The notes under the pieces were generated by a model. The model saw only the letters and a program-made list of their open reading frames with translations. It was not told the origin of the DNA and did not search any database. DNA of 64,000 bases from positions 1-64,000 of the forward strand of contig JAPLDH010000011.1 in NCBI GenBank assembly GCA_026391355.1, read 5' to 3'. Positions 8,461 through 17,688 of this stretch are shown here, one piece after another (position 1 is the stretch's first letter; every line of letters begins with the position of its first letter). The stretch comes from Bacteroidota bacterium (lineage in GTDB: Bacteria; Bacteroidota; Bacteroidia; Bacteroidales; FEN-979). Made by a program: the position numbers and the translations under genes.

Positions 8461-10899
8461 TCACTCGCCTGCCTGCCGGTTGGCACTGAACCTCAGGCCG
8501 GCAAAGAAAATGGCAAGGGTAATGAACCCTACCACGGATACAGAACTTAACGGCATAAGGATGGCCGATATGACAGGGGTCAGGTTGCCGGTAATCGCAA
8601 AACCAAGTCCCAGCAGGTTATATATAAAGGAGAGGGTGATACTTAGTTTCACGATCCGGAGCGTGTCACGGCTGAACCTGAGTAAAAGACCGAGTGACCT
8701 GAACCGCGATGATTCAAGGATTGCATCACAGGAAAGAGAAAAGAGGTAGATGTTATCTGCAATTGAGATCCCGCAATCACTTTCACGAAGAGCTCCGGCA
8801 TCGTTCAGGCCGTCTCCGATCATCAGGACTTTCTTTCCCTGTTGTTTCAGGTAACGGATGTATTGCAGTTTGTCGTGTGGTGACTGGTTGAACCGCAAGT
8901 GATCCTTCGACGGAAAGAACCGGATGAGGTTCGGTAATTCAGCATCGTTATCCCCTGAAAGGAGATGTAATTCATACCTTCTTGACAAGGACTTCAGCAC
9001 CTCTTCCATTCCGTCACGGTATCGGTTGCTGATGCGGATGAATCCCCGGGAGATCCCATTGATCGTAATATAGACGCAATTGCCCTTTTGGGACTGGCTC
9101 TTCCGGTTGGCCGCGAATTCTTCAGAACCGAGCCTGATGAAATCATTGCCAATGGTTCCTTCAATGCCTTTGGCTGGAATTTCGCAGAAATTACTGACCG
9201 GATCTGCTTCACACGGCGCCAGCGAACAATAGATCGCAACGCTGATGGGATGGGTGGATTGGCGAACCAGGGAACGGATCAGATGCAGATCTCCGGCAGC
9301 CATATCAAGCGAGGTCAGGTCAATATGAAGGTCATCATTCCGTGTAATGGTGCCGGTCTTGTCAAATACGACCGTATCCACGCGTGACAGAAGCTCGACA
9401 ACTCCCGTGCGTTTCAGATAAAACCCGTAACGGCCAAATACACGCATGGCACCGCCGAAAGAAAAAGGGAGCGTCAGTGCCAGAGCACAGGGACACGCAA
9501 CAATCAAAATTGCGCTTACCACCATCACTGCCTTCGAAGGGTTTATAAACCACCAGGAAATCCCGGCAACCGTTGCCAGCAGGAGCAGAACAATTGTGAA
9601 ATACCTGCCAAGGACATCCACCATCAGGTTCCATCGGGTTTTCTTATCCTGTCCCGCAGGATCCTGATTCCATAATTCAGTAAGCCGGCTCTGTGCCACC
9701 TCTTTTTCGACGATCAGTTCAATGGATGCTCCTGCCTGCCTGCCCCCCGCATAAATTCTTTCCCCTTCATTTTTAAAGACTGCGGTTGATTCACCGGTGA
9801 CAAAACTGTAGTCGATCGACCCGGTACCCCTGACCAGGATCGCATCAGCAGGGATCAACTCCTGGTTCCTTACCAGGATGCGCATTCCTGTCCTGAGTTT
9901 TTTCAGTGAGATGATCGATTCCTCACCCTGATCGGAAATAACGGTCACTGCCACCGGGAAATAGGAACGGTAATCGCGTTCAAACGATAAGGCCTGGTAA
10001 GTCTTTCCCTGGTACCATTTCCCGATAAGCAGGAAGAAGACAAGTCCTCCGAGTGAATCCATAAACCCCGGACCCGTTCCCGATAAGATCTCATAAACAC
10101 TCCGGCTGAATAAAACCAGGATACCAAAAGCGATGGGAACATCGATGCTGATGAACCCTTTTCTTAATCCTTTAAATGCTGAAACAAAGTATCCTGATCC
10201 TGCATAGAATGCAACAGGAATACCGAGGAGAATGTTCATCAACCCGAAATTCTGTCGCAACAGGTGTTCAATGGAATCATCCACGCTCAGGTAAGAAGGG
10301 AAACTGAACAGCATGATATTCCCGAAACAGAATCCGGCAACTCCCAGGCGGTAATAGATACCCCGGCTAACCTTACGTTTCTGATCTTTCTGAAGATCAT
10401 TGAGCGCCAGGTGGGGGATATAATTGATGGATGCAAGCAATTCCACGAGTTGCCGCAAACTCAGTTCCTGGTCGCGAAATGTAATGGTTACCTCCTTTTT
10501 AATAAAATTTACAGAAGAGAGCCTTACACCAATATGGAACCTGTGAAGGTTTTCCAGTAACCAGATACAGGCACTGCAATGGATCGCAGGGATGAACAGC
10601 TTTACTTTGCTGATTCCGTTTTCGGAAAATTCCAGGAGGTCGTGTGAAATTTCAGTATTGTCGAGATAGGCATAACGGGTCCCGAATTCACCAGTCGTGA
10701 CTTTTTTCCCGGGGTGCTGTTCCAGCCGGTAATATTCGGAGGCGTTGCTTTTACCCAGGATCTCATAAACCGTTCTGCACCCCGAACAGCAAAAAGATCT
10801 TTCATCAAACAGGATGGGATAGTTTCCGCAATCTTCCCCGCAATGATAACAGTCGGAAATGGTTTCGGAGGTATCAGGTTTGGGTCTGAATGAGGCCAT
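8461..10899 (-). CDS. ccoI: CcoI/FixI-type copper-transporting P1B ATPase
   Basis: 812 residues. The N-terminus has a cysteine-rich metal-binding region (C17, C20, C24, C37, C38, C41), then an HMA domain with HCSAC (C107, C110). The P-type ATPase core shows C469-P-C471 in a membrane helix, the phosphorylation site DKTGT (D513), an HP-type STHPIS motif and GDGLNDAGAL. This layout and the position next to ccoS match CcoI, which exports copper across the inner membrane for insertion into the cbb3 active site. A single -7-like TATTTTTG lies just upstream. Confidence 0.93.
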   Translation of the reverse strand: MASFRPKPDTSETISDCYHCGEDCGNYPILFDERSFCCSGCRTVYEILGKSNASEYYRLEQHPGKKVTTGEFGTRYAYLDNTEISHDLLEFSENGISKVKLFIPAIHCSACIWLLENLHRFHIGVRLSSVNFIKKEVTITFRDQELSLRQLVELLASINYIPHLALNDLQKDQKRKVSRGIYYRLGVAGFCFGNIMLFSFPSYLSVDDSIEHLLRQNFGLMNILLGIPVAFYAGSGYFVSAFKGLRKGFISIDVPIAFGILVLFSRSVYEILSGTGPGFMDSLGGLVFFLLIGKWYQGKTYQALSFERDYRSYFPVAVTVISDQGEESIISLKKLRTGMRILVRNQELIPADAILVRGTGSIDYSFVTGESTAVFKNEGERIYAGGRQAGASIELIVEKEVAQSRLTELWNQDPAGQDKKTRWNLMVDVLGRYFTIVLLLLATVAGISWWFINPSKAVMVVSAILIVACPCALALTLPFSFGGAMRVFGRYGFYLKRTGVVELLSRVDTVVFDKTGTITRNDDLHIDLTSLDMAAGDLHLIRSLVRQSTHPISVAIYCSLAPCEADPVSNFCEIPAKGIEGTIGNDFIRLGSEEFAANRKSQSQKGNCVYITINGISRGFIRISNRYRDGMEEVLKSLSRRYELHLLSGDNDAELPNLIRFFPSKDHLRFNQSPHDKLQYIRYLKQQGKKVLMIGDGLNDAGALRESDCGISIADNIYLFSLSCDAILESSRFRSLGLLLRFSRDTLRIVKLSITLSFIYNLLGLGFAITGNLTPVISAILMPLSSVSVVGFITLAIFFAGLRFSANRQAGE

Positions 10900-10924
10900 T
10901 GGTTAGTTTTCTGGGATAAGGAGG

Positions 10925-10932
10925 CAAAAATA
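10925..10932 (-). promoter_or_regulatory. Possible -7 element for ccoI
   Basis: TATTTTTG on the minus strand fits TAnnTTTG and lies about 26 bases before the ccoI ATG. No clear TTTG is found at -33, so support is weak apart from the identical octamer before ccoS and the cytochrome c gene. Confidence 0.3.
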
Positions 10933-10988
10933 GAGAATTTGGCAGAAAGGTCATATCAGAGTCAAATTCATCGTCCCAAATAATGGTA

Positions 10989-11459
10989 CTAAAGCAAGGA
11001 TATGTTTAGTATTGGTTTTCTTGTGTGTCTTAAAGTCTTTTGTAAGTTACCTGACTCGCTTGCAAAACCAATTACTATTTTGTCTGCAAGTTCAACCATT
11101 AATAGATTTCTTAACTCTGCCGTTTTGACGTTTACCCGCTTTACATCCTTATAAAAGGGAGTGATGATTAAAAGCCTATCCTGATCCAAGGCATATTTTA
11201 TTTCGGGTTCCAGATTTTTCTTCAAACCTCTTGCCAATGCTATGATAATGGGTTGGGTTCCTTTGATAAGATAGTGCAGTACATCCTTTTCTATCTGGCT
11301 TTGGAAGCCACTTATGACACAATTGCCTTGTTCTCGCTGTTGTATAGCCCAATCATAGCTCTTAAGCACAATACTTGCCGGTACTTTACAACTGCAGAGA
11401 AATGCTGTCTTTTGTATATCGAGTAGCTTGATGTTTCCTATGTAATCTTCTATCTTCAT
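10989..11459 (-). CDS. DprA/Smf-like SLOG-fold protein
   Basis: 156 residues with the features of the SLOG/DprA nucleotide-binding fold but no other domain: NCVISGFQSQIEKDVL (glycine turn), QPIIIALARGL, RLLIITPF and a late ADKIVIGFASESGN segment. DprA itself is about 360 residues and loads RecA on incoming single-stranded DNA; this is a stand-alone minimal version of the kind found in Bacteroidota. SLOG proteins also act as nucleotide sensors in defence systems, and the neighbours here are defence-like. Exact function unknown. Confidence 0.6.
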   Translation of the reverse strand: MKIEDYIGNIKLLDIQKTAFLCSCKVPASIVLKSYDWAIQQREQGNCVISGFQSQIEKDVLHYLIKGTQPIIIALARGLKKNLEPEIKYALDQDRLLIITPFYKDVKRVNVKTAELRNLLMVELADKIVIGFASESGNLQKTLRHTRKPILNISLL

Positions 11460-11480
11460 TATCTATTACCTAAAACATGG

Positions 11481-11720
11481 TATCCGGTAATATCCGGTTA
11501 TCTGAATATTCAGGACGTCTTTATAATAAACAGATATACAATTACATACAATTTTTATTAACTGTATATCCGGTAATTTCCGGTAACGGGTGCATATTAC
11601 GTCAAAATAGGTTATCTGGAATTATCCGGTAATGAAAAAAGCAAAAAGGCATTCTTAAAACGTTATATATTAATTATTTATAAATGCGCATCTAAGGCTA
11701 TCCGGTAATATCCGGCAATT
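11481..11720. repeat. Four copies of a paired TATCCGGTAA-type direct repeat
   Basis: Paired decamers of the form TATCCGGTAA/TATCCGGTTA occur at 11481-11500, 11567-11587 (TATCCGGTAATTTCCGGTAAC), 11613-11633 (more divergent) and 11699-11720. The last copy lies inside the 3' end of the AlbA_2 gene; the rest fill the 238-base gap upstream of the DprA-like gene. They could be operator sites for a dimeric regulator or a small repeat element. No other gene is seen in this gap. Confidence 0.6.
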
Positions 11721-13095
11721 CTTTATTTGTCCTAGTATATTTAGTTGAAGGACCTACGCCCCTTTTGGAAAGCAAGCCACTTTCTACTAGTCTGGAAATG
11801 TCAATTCGAGCTGTTTTTTCTGAAATCTGATCTTTAAAATATTTTTCATAATCATCTCTGGAAAATTGATCACCAGTTTTTAGCTTCTTTAGATAATCAA
11901 ACATTCGTTCATTTATGGCAACTGATTTGGGAATTCCGTAAAGGGTAAGCGATGTGTAGCCATTTTGAGAAATCCATTCAGGAGCTTTTAATCCAAATTC
12001 TAGAAAACGATTCTTAATTAATAGAAGGCCTCTTCCTTTCTTATCCATTTTTCCTCTCAAGAAAAACATCTGTGCAATCATTGGGTTACGAAAAACCGCA
12101 TGATAAATTTCAAAGCTATTTTTACTCTTTAAAATTCCTTCGGGGATTTCACCTGAATTAGTAATATCAATCTTATCACGGTAAATATTTATAGTAACTT
12201 CTCCAGATATGTCACTGTAATCTCTATGCACCATTGCATTGACAATAGCCTCATCCAATGCATCCAAGGGATATTGTTTCCTATCAATTCGGTTCCAATC
12301 ATCATGCATGAATTCACTCACAAGGGGCAATTGCTGCTTGAAGTAATTACTTACCTGCTCAAATGCCTTATACAAATGGTCATCGATTATTAAAGAATCT
12401 TTATAATGGCTGCCTGTTTTACCATAAGGCATAACAGTAATCGTGATTCTGCATTGAGGAAGAAATTTTCCAGGATCATTACCAAATAGGGCAACAGAAC
12501 CGTTCTTGACCGAATTAAAATCATACAGTTGAAAATAACTTAAAAAGTTTACTGGATCTTTAGGAAGATTTTTTCCTCTCTCAAATTTTTCAGAATCAGA
12601 TATGGTTTTTTGAATCTCTTCCAGATCTAAATCGTCAAAAACAGCATCAATTACAGTTTGCTTTTCCCAGGTTGAGGTAAATTCATCAGATTTACGAAGC
12701 AATAAACCGATGTCATCCGGATCTGCAACAACAGATTTGGCCCCTTTTCGAATATAATATTTACCTTCGAAAGAATATGGTTGCCGTGTGCCTTTTAGTA
12801 CGTTAATTAATAAGACAACTTTTCTTTGATAAGTTTCAGATATAACATATATCAAAGGTTGAGGAAGAATCAGTTCATCAATTCCGCTTTTTAGTTCATT
12901 AACTTTAGCATCCACATCTCCAGATATTCCTAAAATTTGTTTTTCTGAATACCCAACAATAATCCATCCCCCATCTGTATTTAAAAATGCACAAATGGTT
13001 TTTATGATCTTCAAAGGATCATATTCCCTTTGAAATTCAATCTGGATGTTTTCTTTTTGTTGGATCAGGACCGATATGAAGTTTTCTCTGCTCAT
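11698..13095 (-). CDS. AlbA_2 (Schlafen-type) and HATPase_c_4 domain ATP-binding protein
   Basis: 465 residues. The N-terminal ~140 residues match the AlbA_2/Schlafen fold (IEFQREYDPLKIIKTICAFLNTDGGWIIVGY, ending RKGAKSVVADPDDI). The middle carries a GHKL-type ATP-binding region (DEAIVNAMVHRDYS, KIDITNSGEIPEG, KGRGLLLIKNRF). The C-terminus looks like a winged helix. Family members are usually annotated as transcriptional regulators but are frequent in phage-defence islands. It starts inside the stop of the DUF4062 gene (TAATG overlap), so the two are probably co-translated as a module. Confidence 0.8.
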   Translation of the reverse strand: MSRENFISVLIQQKENIQIEFQREYDPLKIIKTICAFLNTDGGWIIVGYSEKQILGISGDVDAKVNELKSGIDELILPQPLIYVISETYQRKVVLLINVLKGTRQPYSFEGKYYIRKGAKSVVADPDDIGLLLRKSDEFTSTWEKQTVIDAVFDDLDLEEIQKTISDSEKFERGKNLPKDPVNFLSYFQLYDFNSVKNGSVALFGNDPGKFLPQCRITITVMPYGKTGSHYKDSLIIDDHLYKAFEQVSNYFKQQLPLVSEFMHDDWNRIDRKQYPLDALDEAIVNAMVHRDYSDISGEVTINIYRDKIDITNSGEIPEGILKSKNSFEIYHAVFRNPMIAQMFFLRGKMDKKGRGLLLIKNRFLEFGLKAPEWISQNGYTSLTLYGIPKSVAINERMFDYLKKLKTGDQFSRDDYEKYFKDQISEKTARIDISRLVESGLLSKRGVGPSTKYTRTNKELPDITG

Positions 13096-13721
13096 TATCT
13101 GGTTTTTGATTTTTCTATTAGGTTCTTAATCCTTTCAGGATACCTGAATTGACTTTCAAGATGCAATCTGATACTTGGTAGATCAAAATATTCCTGAACC
13201 CAATTACCTGTTCTTTTTGATGCAGGTTTTTCTTTATCCTTAATGGCTTCATTATACATCCTAATACATCTGGTATCCATCACTTTACAATGTTCAAAAG
13301 AAATTTTATCAAAGTCTATTTTTTTTAATGACATGTCTTCCACAAAATATGAATCTTTAAAAAGGGATCTCGTAAAGACAACTCGATAATCTGCCAAAAC
13401 AAATCTTGGAATATTCCTTTTATAGGCAATCTCAAATTCCTGATGAACAATAGACTTATCTTCCTTCTCCAATATACCAGAGCCATAATCAGGACGTATA
13501 AAACCGACAAAAACATTACATTCTTCGACTCCTTTCAGACAGTTTGTTAAATTTGATTCTATACTATCAAGAAGTATAGTGCCTTTGTGAGACATCAGAA
13601 CATCATATCCATAGTTATCAAGCAGTTCATAAACCTTATCCAACTGGTATTCAAAATTGTAAACAGTAGAGGCTACAAATACTTTAATGTGGTTTCTTGG
13701 CGCCGGAGTAAATACCGTCAT
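13095..13721 (-). CDS. DUF4062 domain protein
   Basis: 208 residues. The opening IKVFVASTVYNFEYQLDKVYELL and the NVFVGFIRPDYGSG...VHQEFEIAYKRNIPRFVL segment are typical of DUF4062, a TIR-like alpha/beta domain. In larger proteins it is fused to NACHT/STAND ATPases or TPRs. Here it stands alone and is coupled to the AlbA_2/HATPase gene by a one-base overlap. The pairing of a sensor-like DUF4062 protein with a Schlafen-type ATPase suggests a two-gene defence module, but function is inferred from domain association only. Confidence 0.75.
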   Translation of the reverse strand: MTVFTPAPRNHIKVFVASTVYNFEYQLDKVYELLDNYGYDVLMSHKGTILLDSIESNLTNCLKGVEECNVFVGFIRPDYGSGILEKEDKSIVHQEFEIAYKRNIPRFVLADYRVVFTRSLFKDSYFVEDMSLKKIDFDKISFEHCKVMDTRCIRMYNEAIKDKEKPASKRTGNWVQEYFDLPSIRLHLESQFRYPERIKNLIEKSKTR

Positions 13722-13739
13722 ATAGATTAAATTACAATA

Positions 13740-13934
13740 TTATTCATCTTCATCATTTTCTAACGTTTTACCAATTCTATATTTAAGGTCGTAATTAATG
13801 AGATATTCGATTTCGCTTTTAGTAAAACCATAATGCTTTGCTAAAATTAAATCAATTTTATCAATAATATCTTTTGAATACATAGGATAAAATGAATCAA
13901 ATTCAGACAATACTCCCTTTGAAGGAGCTCTTTT
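13740..13934 (-). pseudogene. C-terminal remnant of an Eco57I-type DNA methylase
   Basis: A frame without a start codon (in-frame TAG at 13937-13935) runs 65 codons to a TAA at 13742-13740. Its translation includes AKHYGFTKSEIEYLINYDLKYR, the ending characteristic of large class I SAM-dependent adenine methylases of the Eco57I/BREX PglX kind; the catalytic part is gone. It overlaps, in another frame, the out-of-frame tail of the helicase fragment, so the junction is a deletion that removed the rest of both genes. Confidence 0.65.
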
Positions 13935-14740
13935 CTAAAAACAACAACCGGTATCTTGAATTCACTCAAACCTGCTCTTGCTTCCTGGGAAAGATGGTAT
14001 GCCATTTTCAGATAAATGAAGTATGGCGGCAAAAGCCGATCGGCAGCCCAACTGTTATCAATAATTTCGATCAGTTCTTTTGAAATGTCGATGCACCACC
14101 GATCATTCCACCGATCATCAAACCATTGTGCGAGTTTGTTGGCAGCATCCTGATCCATGACATCAACATTCAATTCACCCTGTTTGGCCAGGCCAGCTAA
14201 AGTCAAATTACTGCTACCAAGAAAACCAACAACAGGGACCCGCTTATCATCGCTGAATGCCAAATATAGTTTAGCATGTAAAGGATGTTTCAAATGCAGT
14301 TTCACAACAACTTTTTTATCTTTAAGTTGCTGGCTCAATTTTCTTAAAGCTTGTTCATCTGCATCGGTGGGTGTACCTATGGTTAATTGGTCCTTAAATT
14401 CCTGGGCTAATTTTTTCTTAAGTTTTACAGCCTCATTTTGGTCAAGAATGTGATCATCATCTGCTTTAAAATAATCGCGAAGTATCTCTACCGGTAATTT
14501 TTGCATTCCAACGAGCAGACGACAGATGCGATGAAATTCATCCTTGCCCTCCACTATTACCCCACCGGAAAGGGAATCAATTTTATCGGAGACTTCTTTC
14601 CATCCTCTCAGATTAAAATATCCAACACAGAAATCGCTCCTTTTTGATAGTGCGAGTGTATCGTTTAGGCCACTAGTCAGTTGATATTCAATATTATCGT
14701 AAATCCTTGGCATTATTACTTTTATATTACTATAATTCAT
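13847..14740 (-). pseudogene. Truncated PLD-domain SNF2/DEAD helicase, N-terminal fragment
   Basis: About 298 residues from the ATG at 14740 (alternative 14713, giving the MPRIYDNI start common in the family; a longer open frame reaches 14860). It has a phospholipase D-like nuclease domain with HAKLYLAF and GSSNLTLAGL. Intact relatives continue after AGLSEFKIP-x-FRKELL into a helicase Walker A region. Here the sequence leaves homology at about 13930 and ends with ~20 unrelated residues read from the methylase remnant. The helicase motor is absent, so the product is probably non-functional, though the nuclease domain itself is whole. Confidence 0.75.
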
Positions 14741-14895
14741 ATCTGAATGATTAGTAAAATTAGTATTTTTTAATTCGGCCACAAAAGTGTTTTTCTGGTC
14801 CCTGGAAATGTTTTTTCCGTTTTCTTTTTCTCTTAATCGGTCAATCAGGCAAAAGGTCATACTTCTCAGCAGGATTTTTTACCTTTGCCTTCATT

Positions 14896-14931
14896 AACTC
14901 ACCAATTCACCAATTCACCAGTTCACTAGTT
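14896..14931. repeat. Tandem array, 8-bp unit AATTCACC
   Basis: Four and a half units: AACTCACC, AATTCACC, AATTCACC, AGTTCACT, AGTT. The array ends 3 bases before the ATG of the acyl-CoA synthetase gene and so forms its immediate 5' leader. Confidence 0.7.
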
Positions 14932-14934
14932 AAT

Positions 14935-17619
14935 ATGAACGTTCACAAACTCGACAAGATCTTCAATCCCCAGCGTATTGCTCTGATCGGGGTGTCGACC
15001 AATCCCAACAGCGTAAGCGGGAAAGTATTGACGAACCTGGTTGGAGGAGGGTTCAGGGGAGTGGTTTATCCGGTCAATCCCGACCAGGAATCGGTATTGG
15101 GTATTTCGTGCTTTCCGGACCTGGCATCGTTGCCAAGGATACCCGACCTGGCGATCATCTGCAGTCCGGCTGAGAAAGTGCTGACTGAGTTGATTGCCTG
15201 TGGAGAAGCAGGTATATTAGGAGTGATCATCATTTCGGCAGGTTTTAAAGAGATTGGCGAGGAAGGGAAAAAGATCGAGGAAGAGATCCGTTCAGTGATC
15301 AGGAGATATGACGGGATGCGCGTGATCGGGCCGAATTGCCTGGGGATCATCGTGCCCGGGATCCATCTGAATGCAAGTTTTGCTGCAACCACCCCGAAAC
15401 AGGGAAACATTGCATTTATATCACAATCGGGTGCCTTGTGTACATCTGTTCTGGACTGGGCCATTGAAGGGAAAATCGGTTTCAGCCAGTTTGTATCGAT
15501 CGGCAATAGTATTGATGTTGAGTTTGGGGATCTGATCGATTATTTCGGGGAGGATGAAAACACACATTGCATCATTTTGTATATTGAGTCGATCAGCAAT
15601 GCCAGGAAGTTCATGACTGCGTCGCGGGCTTTTGCAAGGAAGAAACCGATCATCGTTTATAAAGCCGGACGGTTCCCCGAATCTGCTCGTGTAGCTGCTT
15701 CGCATACCGGTGCAATGGCTTCCGAAGATTCCGTTTATGATGCGGCATTCCAGCGGGCGGGGCTGGCAAGGGTGTATGAAATCGGCGACATTTTCAGCGT
15801 AGCTGAATTGATCGGAAGGAACAAATTACCACGGGGGCCGCGGTTGGGCATCATAACCAATGCAGGGGGACCCGGTGTGATGGCTACCGATGCATTGATT
15901 GCATCAGATGGAATTTTAGCTAAATTGTCGGATATTACCCTTGCAAGACTGAATGAAAACCTTCCCGCTTTCTGGTCACATGGTAATCCGGTGGATGTTC
16001 TGGGGGATGCCCGTGCAAAACGCATCGCCAAAGCAACACAATTTGTCCTCGAAGATGAAGGTGTGGATGCTATCCTTGTGATCCTGACCCCCCAGGCAAT
16101 GACCAATCCCAATGCCACTGCAAAAGAGATCAGCGCCCTGGTTTCCGGTACATCAAAACCCATGCTGTGTGCCTGGCTGGGAGGACAAAGCATGCATGAA
16201 GCCGATGATATCCTTGTGGATGCAGGCATTCCATCCTATAAAACTCCCGAACAGGCGATCCGTGCTTTCATGACACTGGTTGCTTACTCCAGAAACCTGG
16301 AAACCCTCTATGAAACCCCAAAAGATATACCTGTTGAATTTACCGTTGACCGGAATAAGCTCCGTGAAGAATTTAACAAGGTCATAAAGGATAAGGAACC
16401 TGTATTGTCTGAAGAGGTTTCAAAAACCATCATCGGGTCTTATGGTATCCCGGTAACCCGGCCTTTTGTTGCAATGTATGCTGAAAAAGCAGTTAAAATT
16501 GCAAACACAATTGGTTTTCCTGTGGTGATGAAAGTTCACTCACCGGATATTACACATAAATCCGACATCGGAGGAGTTTTGCTCAACCTGAATGATGACA
16601 GGCAGGTTCGGAATGCATTCGACAAGATCGAAGCAAATGTCAGGTTGCGGATGCCGGAAGCCAGGTTTGAAGGGGTTACCATACAAAAAATGTTTGTTTC
16701 CAGGGATGCTGTTGAGCTGATCCTGGGTATAAAAAAGGATGACATTTTCGGTACCGTTCTATTGGTTGGAATGGGAGGGATTACCGCAGAATTATTTGGC
16801 GACAAAGCACTCGGTTTTCCGCCACTCAATGAGCGATTGGCAAGACGCATGCTGGAATCCCTGAAGATCTATCCATTGCTGACGGGCTACAGGGGACATT
16901 CCCCTAAAAATATCGACCAACTTATCCAGGTGCTGATCAGGTTATCCTATCTCGCTGCTGATTTTCCTGAAATAAAGGAACTGGATATTAATCCGTTATT
17001 GGTAACCAGTGAAGAGGTGATTGCCGTTGATGCGCGTATTGTTATTGATGAGACACTGATAGGCAGGGAGATCCCTGAATATGCACATCTGGCGTTGCAT
17101 CCCTATCCTGAGAAATATGTAAAAAGAGAGAGGTTGCAGGATGGGATCGACGTTCTTCTCCGCCCCATCAAACCGGAAGATGAACCATTATGGCTTGAGA
17201 TGATCGGAAGCTGTTCAAAGGAATCGCTCTATTCGCGTTTTCGCTACTTTTTTCATTGGGAATCACATGAAGTCGCAACAAGATACTGTTATATCGATTA
17301 TGACAGGGAAATAGCCATCGTGGCAGAAATCGTCCAGGAGGGTAAAAGGAAACTGATCGGGGTAGGCCGCCTGATCGCAGACCCGGATCATGAAACGGTA
17401 GAATATGCTATCCTTGTTCCGGATGCATGGCAACAAAAAGACCTCGGCAACCTTCTCACTGATTTTTGCCTCGACATTGCCAATAAATGGAACCTGAAAA
17501 GGATTGTTGCACAGACAACCACCGATAATAAAAGGATGATCTCGGTATTCAGGAAAAGAGGTTTTGAGATCATGATAAATCAACAGGATACTACGGTTGA
17601 TGTCACGAAAGAATTGTAA
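14935..17619 (+). CDS. ADP-forming acyl-CoA synthetase fused to a GNAT acetyltransferase
   Basis: 894 residues: CoA-binding Rossmann domain (1-~130, with GVSTNPNSVSGKV), succinyl-CoA-ligase-like domains to ~460, an ATP-grasp domain (~480-700, ending ELDINPLLV) and a C-terminal GNAT domain (~730-890). The layout matches acetate-CoA ligase (ADP-forming) and the lysine acetyltransferase Pat/PatZ. The SASHTGAMA-like segment (ASHTGAMA) retains the histidine phosphorylated in true ADP-forming synthetases, so both activities may be present: energy-conserving acyl-CoA hydrolysis and acetyl-CoA-dependent lysine acetylation. The leader is an 8-bp tandem repeat array. Confidence 0.88.
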   Translation: MNVHKLDKIFNPQRIALIGVSTNPNSVSGKVLTNLVGGGFRGVVYPVNPDQESVLGISCFPDLASLPRIPDLAIICSPAEKVLTELIACGEAGILGVIIISAGFKEIGEEGKKIEEEIRSVIRRYDGMRVIGPNCLGIIVPGIHLNASFAATTPKQGNIAFISQSGALCTSVLDWAIEGKIGFSQFVSIGNSIDVEFGDLIDYFGEDENTHCIILYIESISNARKFMTASRAFARKKPIIVYKAGRFPESARVAASHTGAMASEDSVYDAAFQRAGLARVYEIGDIFSVAELIGRNKLPRGPRLGIITNAGGPGVMATDALIASDGILAKLSDITLARLNENLPAFWSHGNPVDVLGDARAKRIAKATQFVLEDEGVDAILVILTPQAMTNPNATAKEISALVSGTSKPMLCAWLGGQSMHEADDILVDAGIPSYKTPEQAIRAFMTLVAYSRNLETLYETPKDIPVEFTVDRNKLREEFNKVIKDKEPVLSEEVSKTIIGSYGIPVTRPFVAMYAEKAVKIANTIGFPVVMKVHSPDITHKSDIGGVLLNLNDDRQVRNAFDKIEANVRLRMPEARFEGVTIQKMFVSRDAVELILGIKKDDIFGTVLLVGMGGITAELFGDKALGFPPLNERLARRMLESLKIYPLLTGYRGHSPKNIDQLIQVLIRLSYLAADFPEIKELDINPLLVTSEEVIAVDARIVIDETLIGREIPEYAHLALHPYPEKYVKRERLQDGIDVLLRPIKPEDEPLWLEMIGSCSKESLYSRFRYFFHWESHEVATRYCYIDYDREIAIVAEIVQEGKRKLIGVGRLIADPDHETVEYAILVPDAWQQKDLGNLLTDFCLDIANKWNLKRIVAQTTTDNKRMISVFRKRGFEIMINQQDTTVDVTKEL

Positions 17620-17688
17620 ATCCTGTTATCTTCTGAAAGAATGAAATAAATCACAAGATGAATCGTTGTTTTATATAAACTTAATAAT

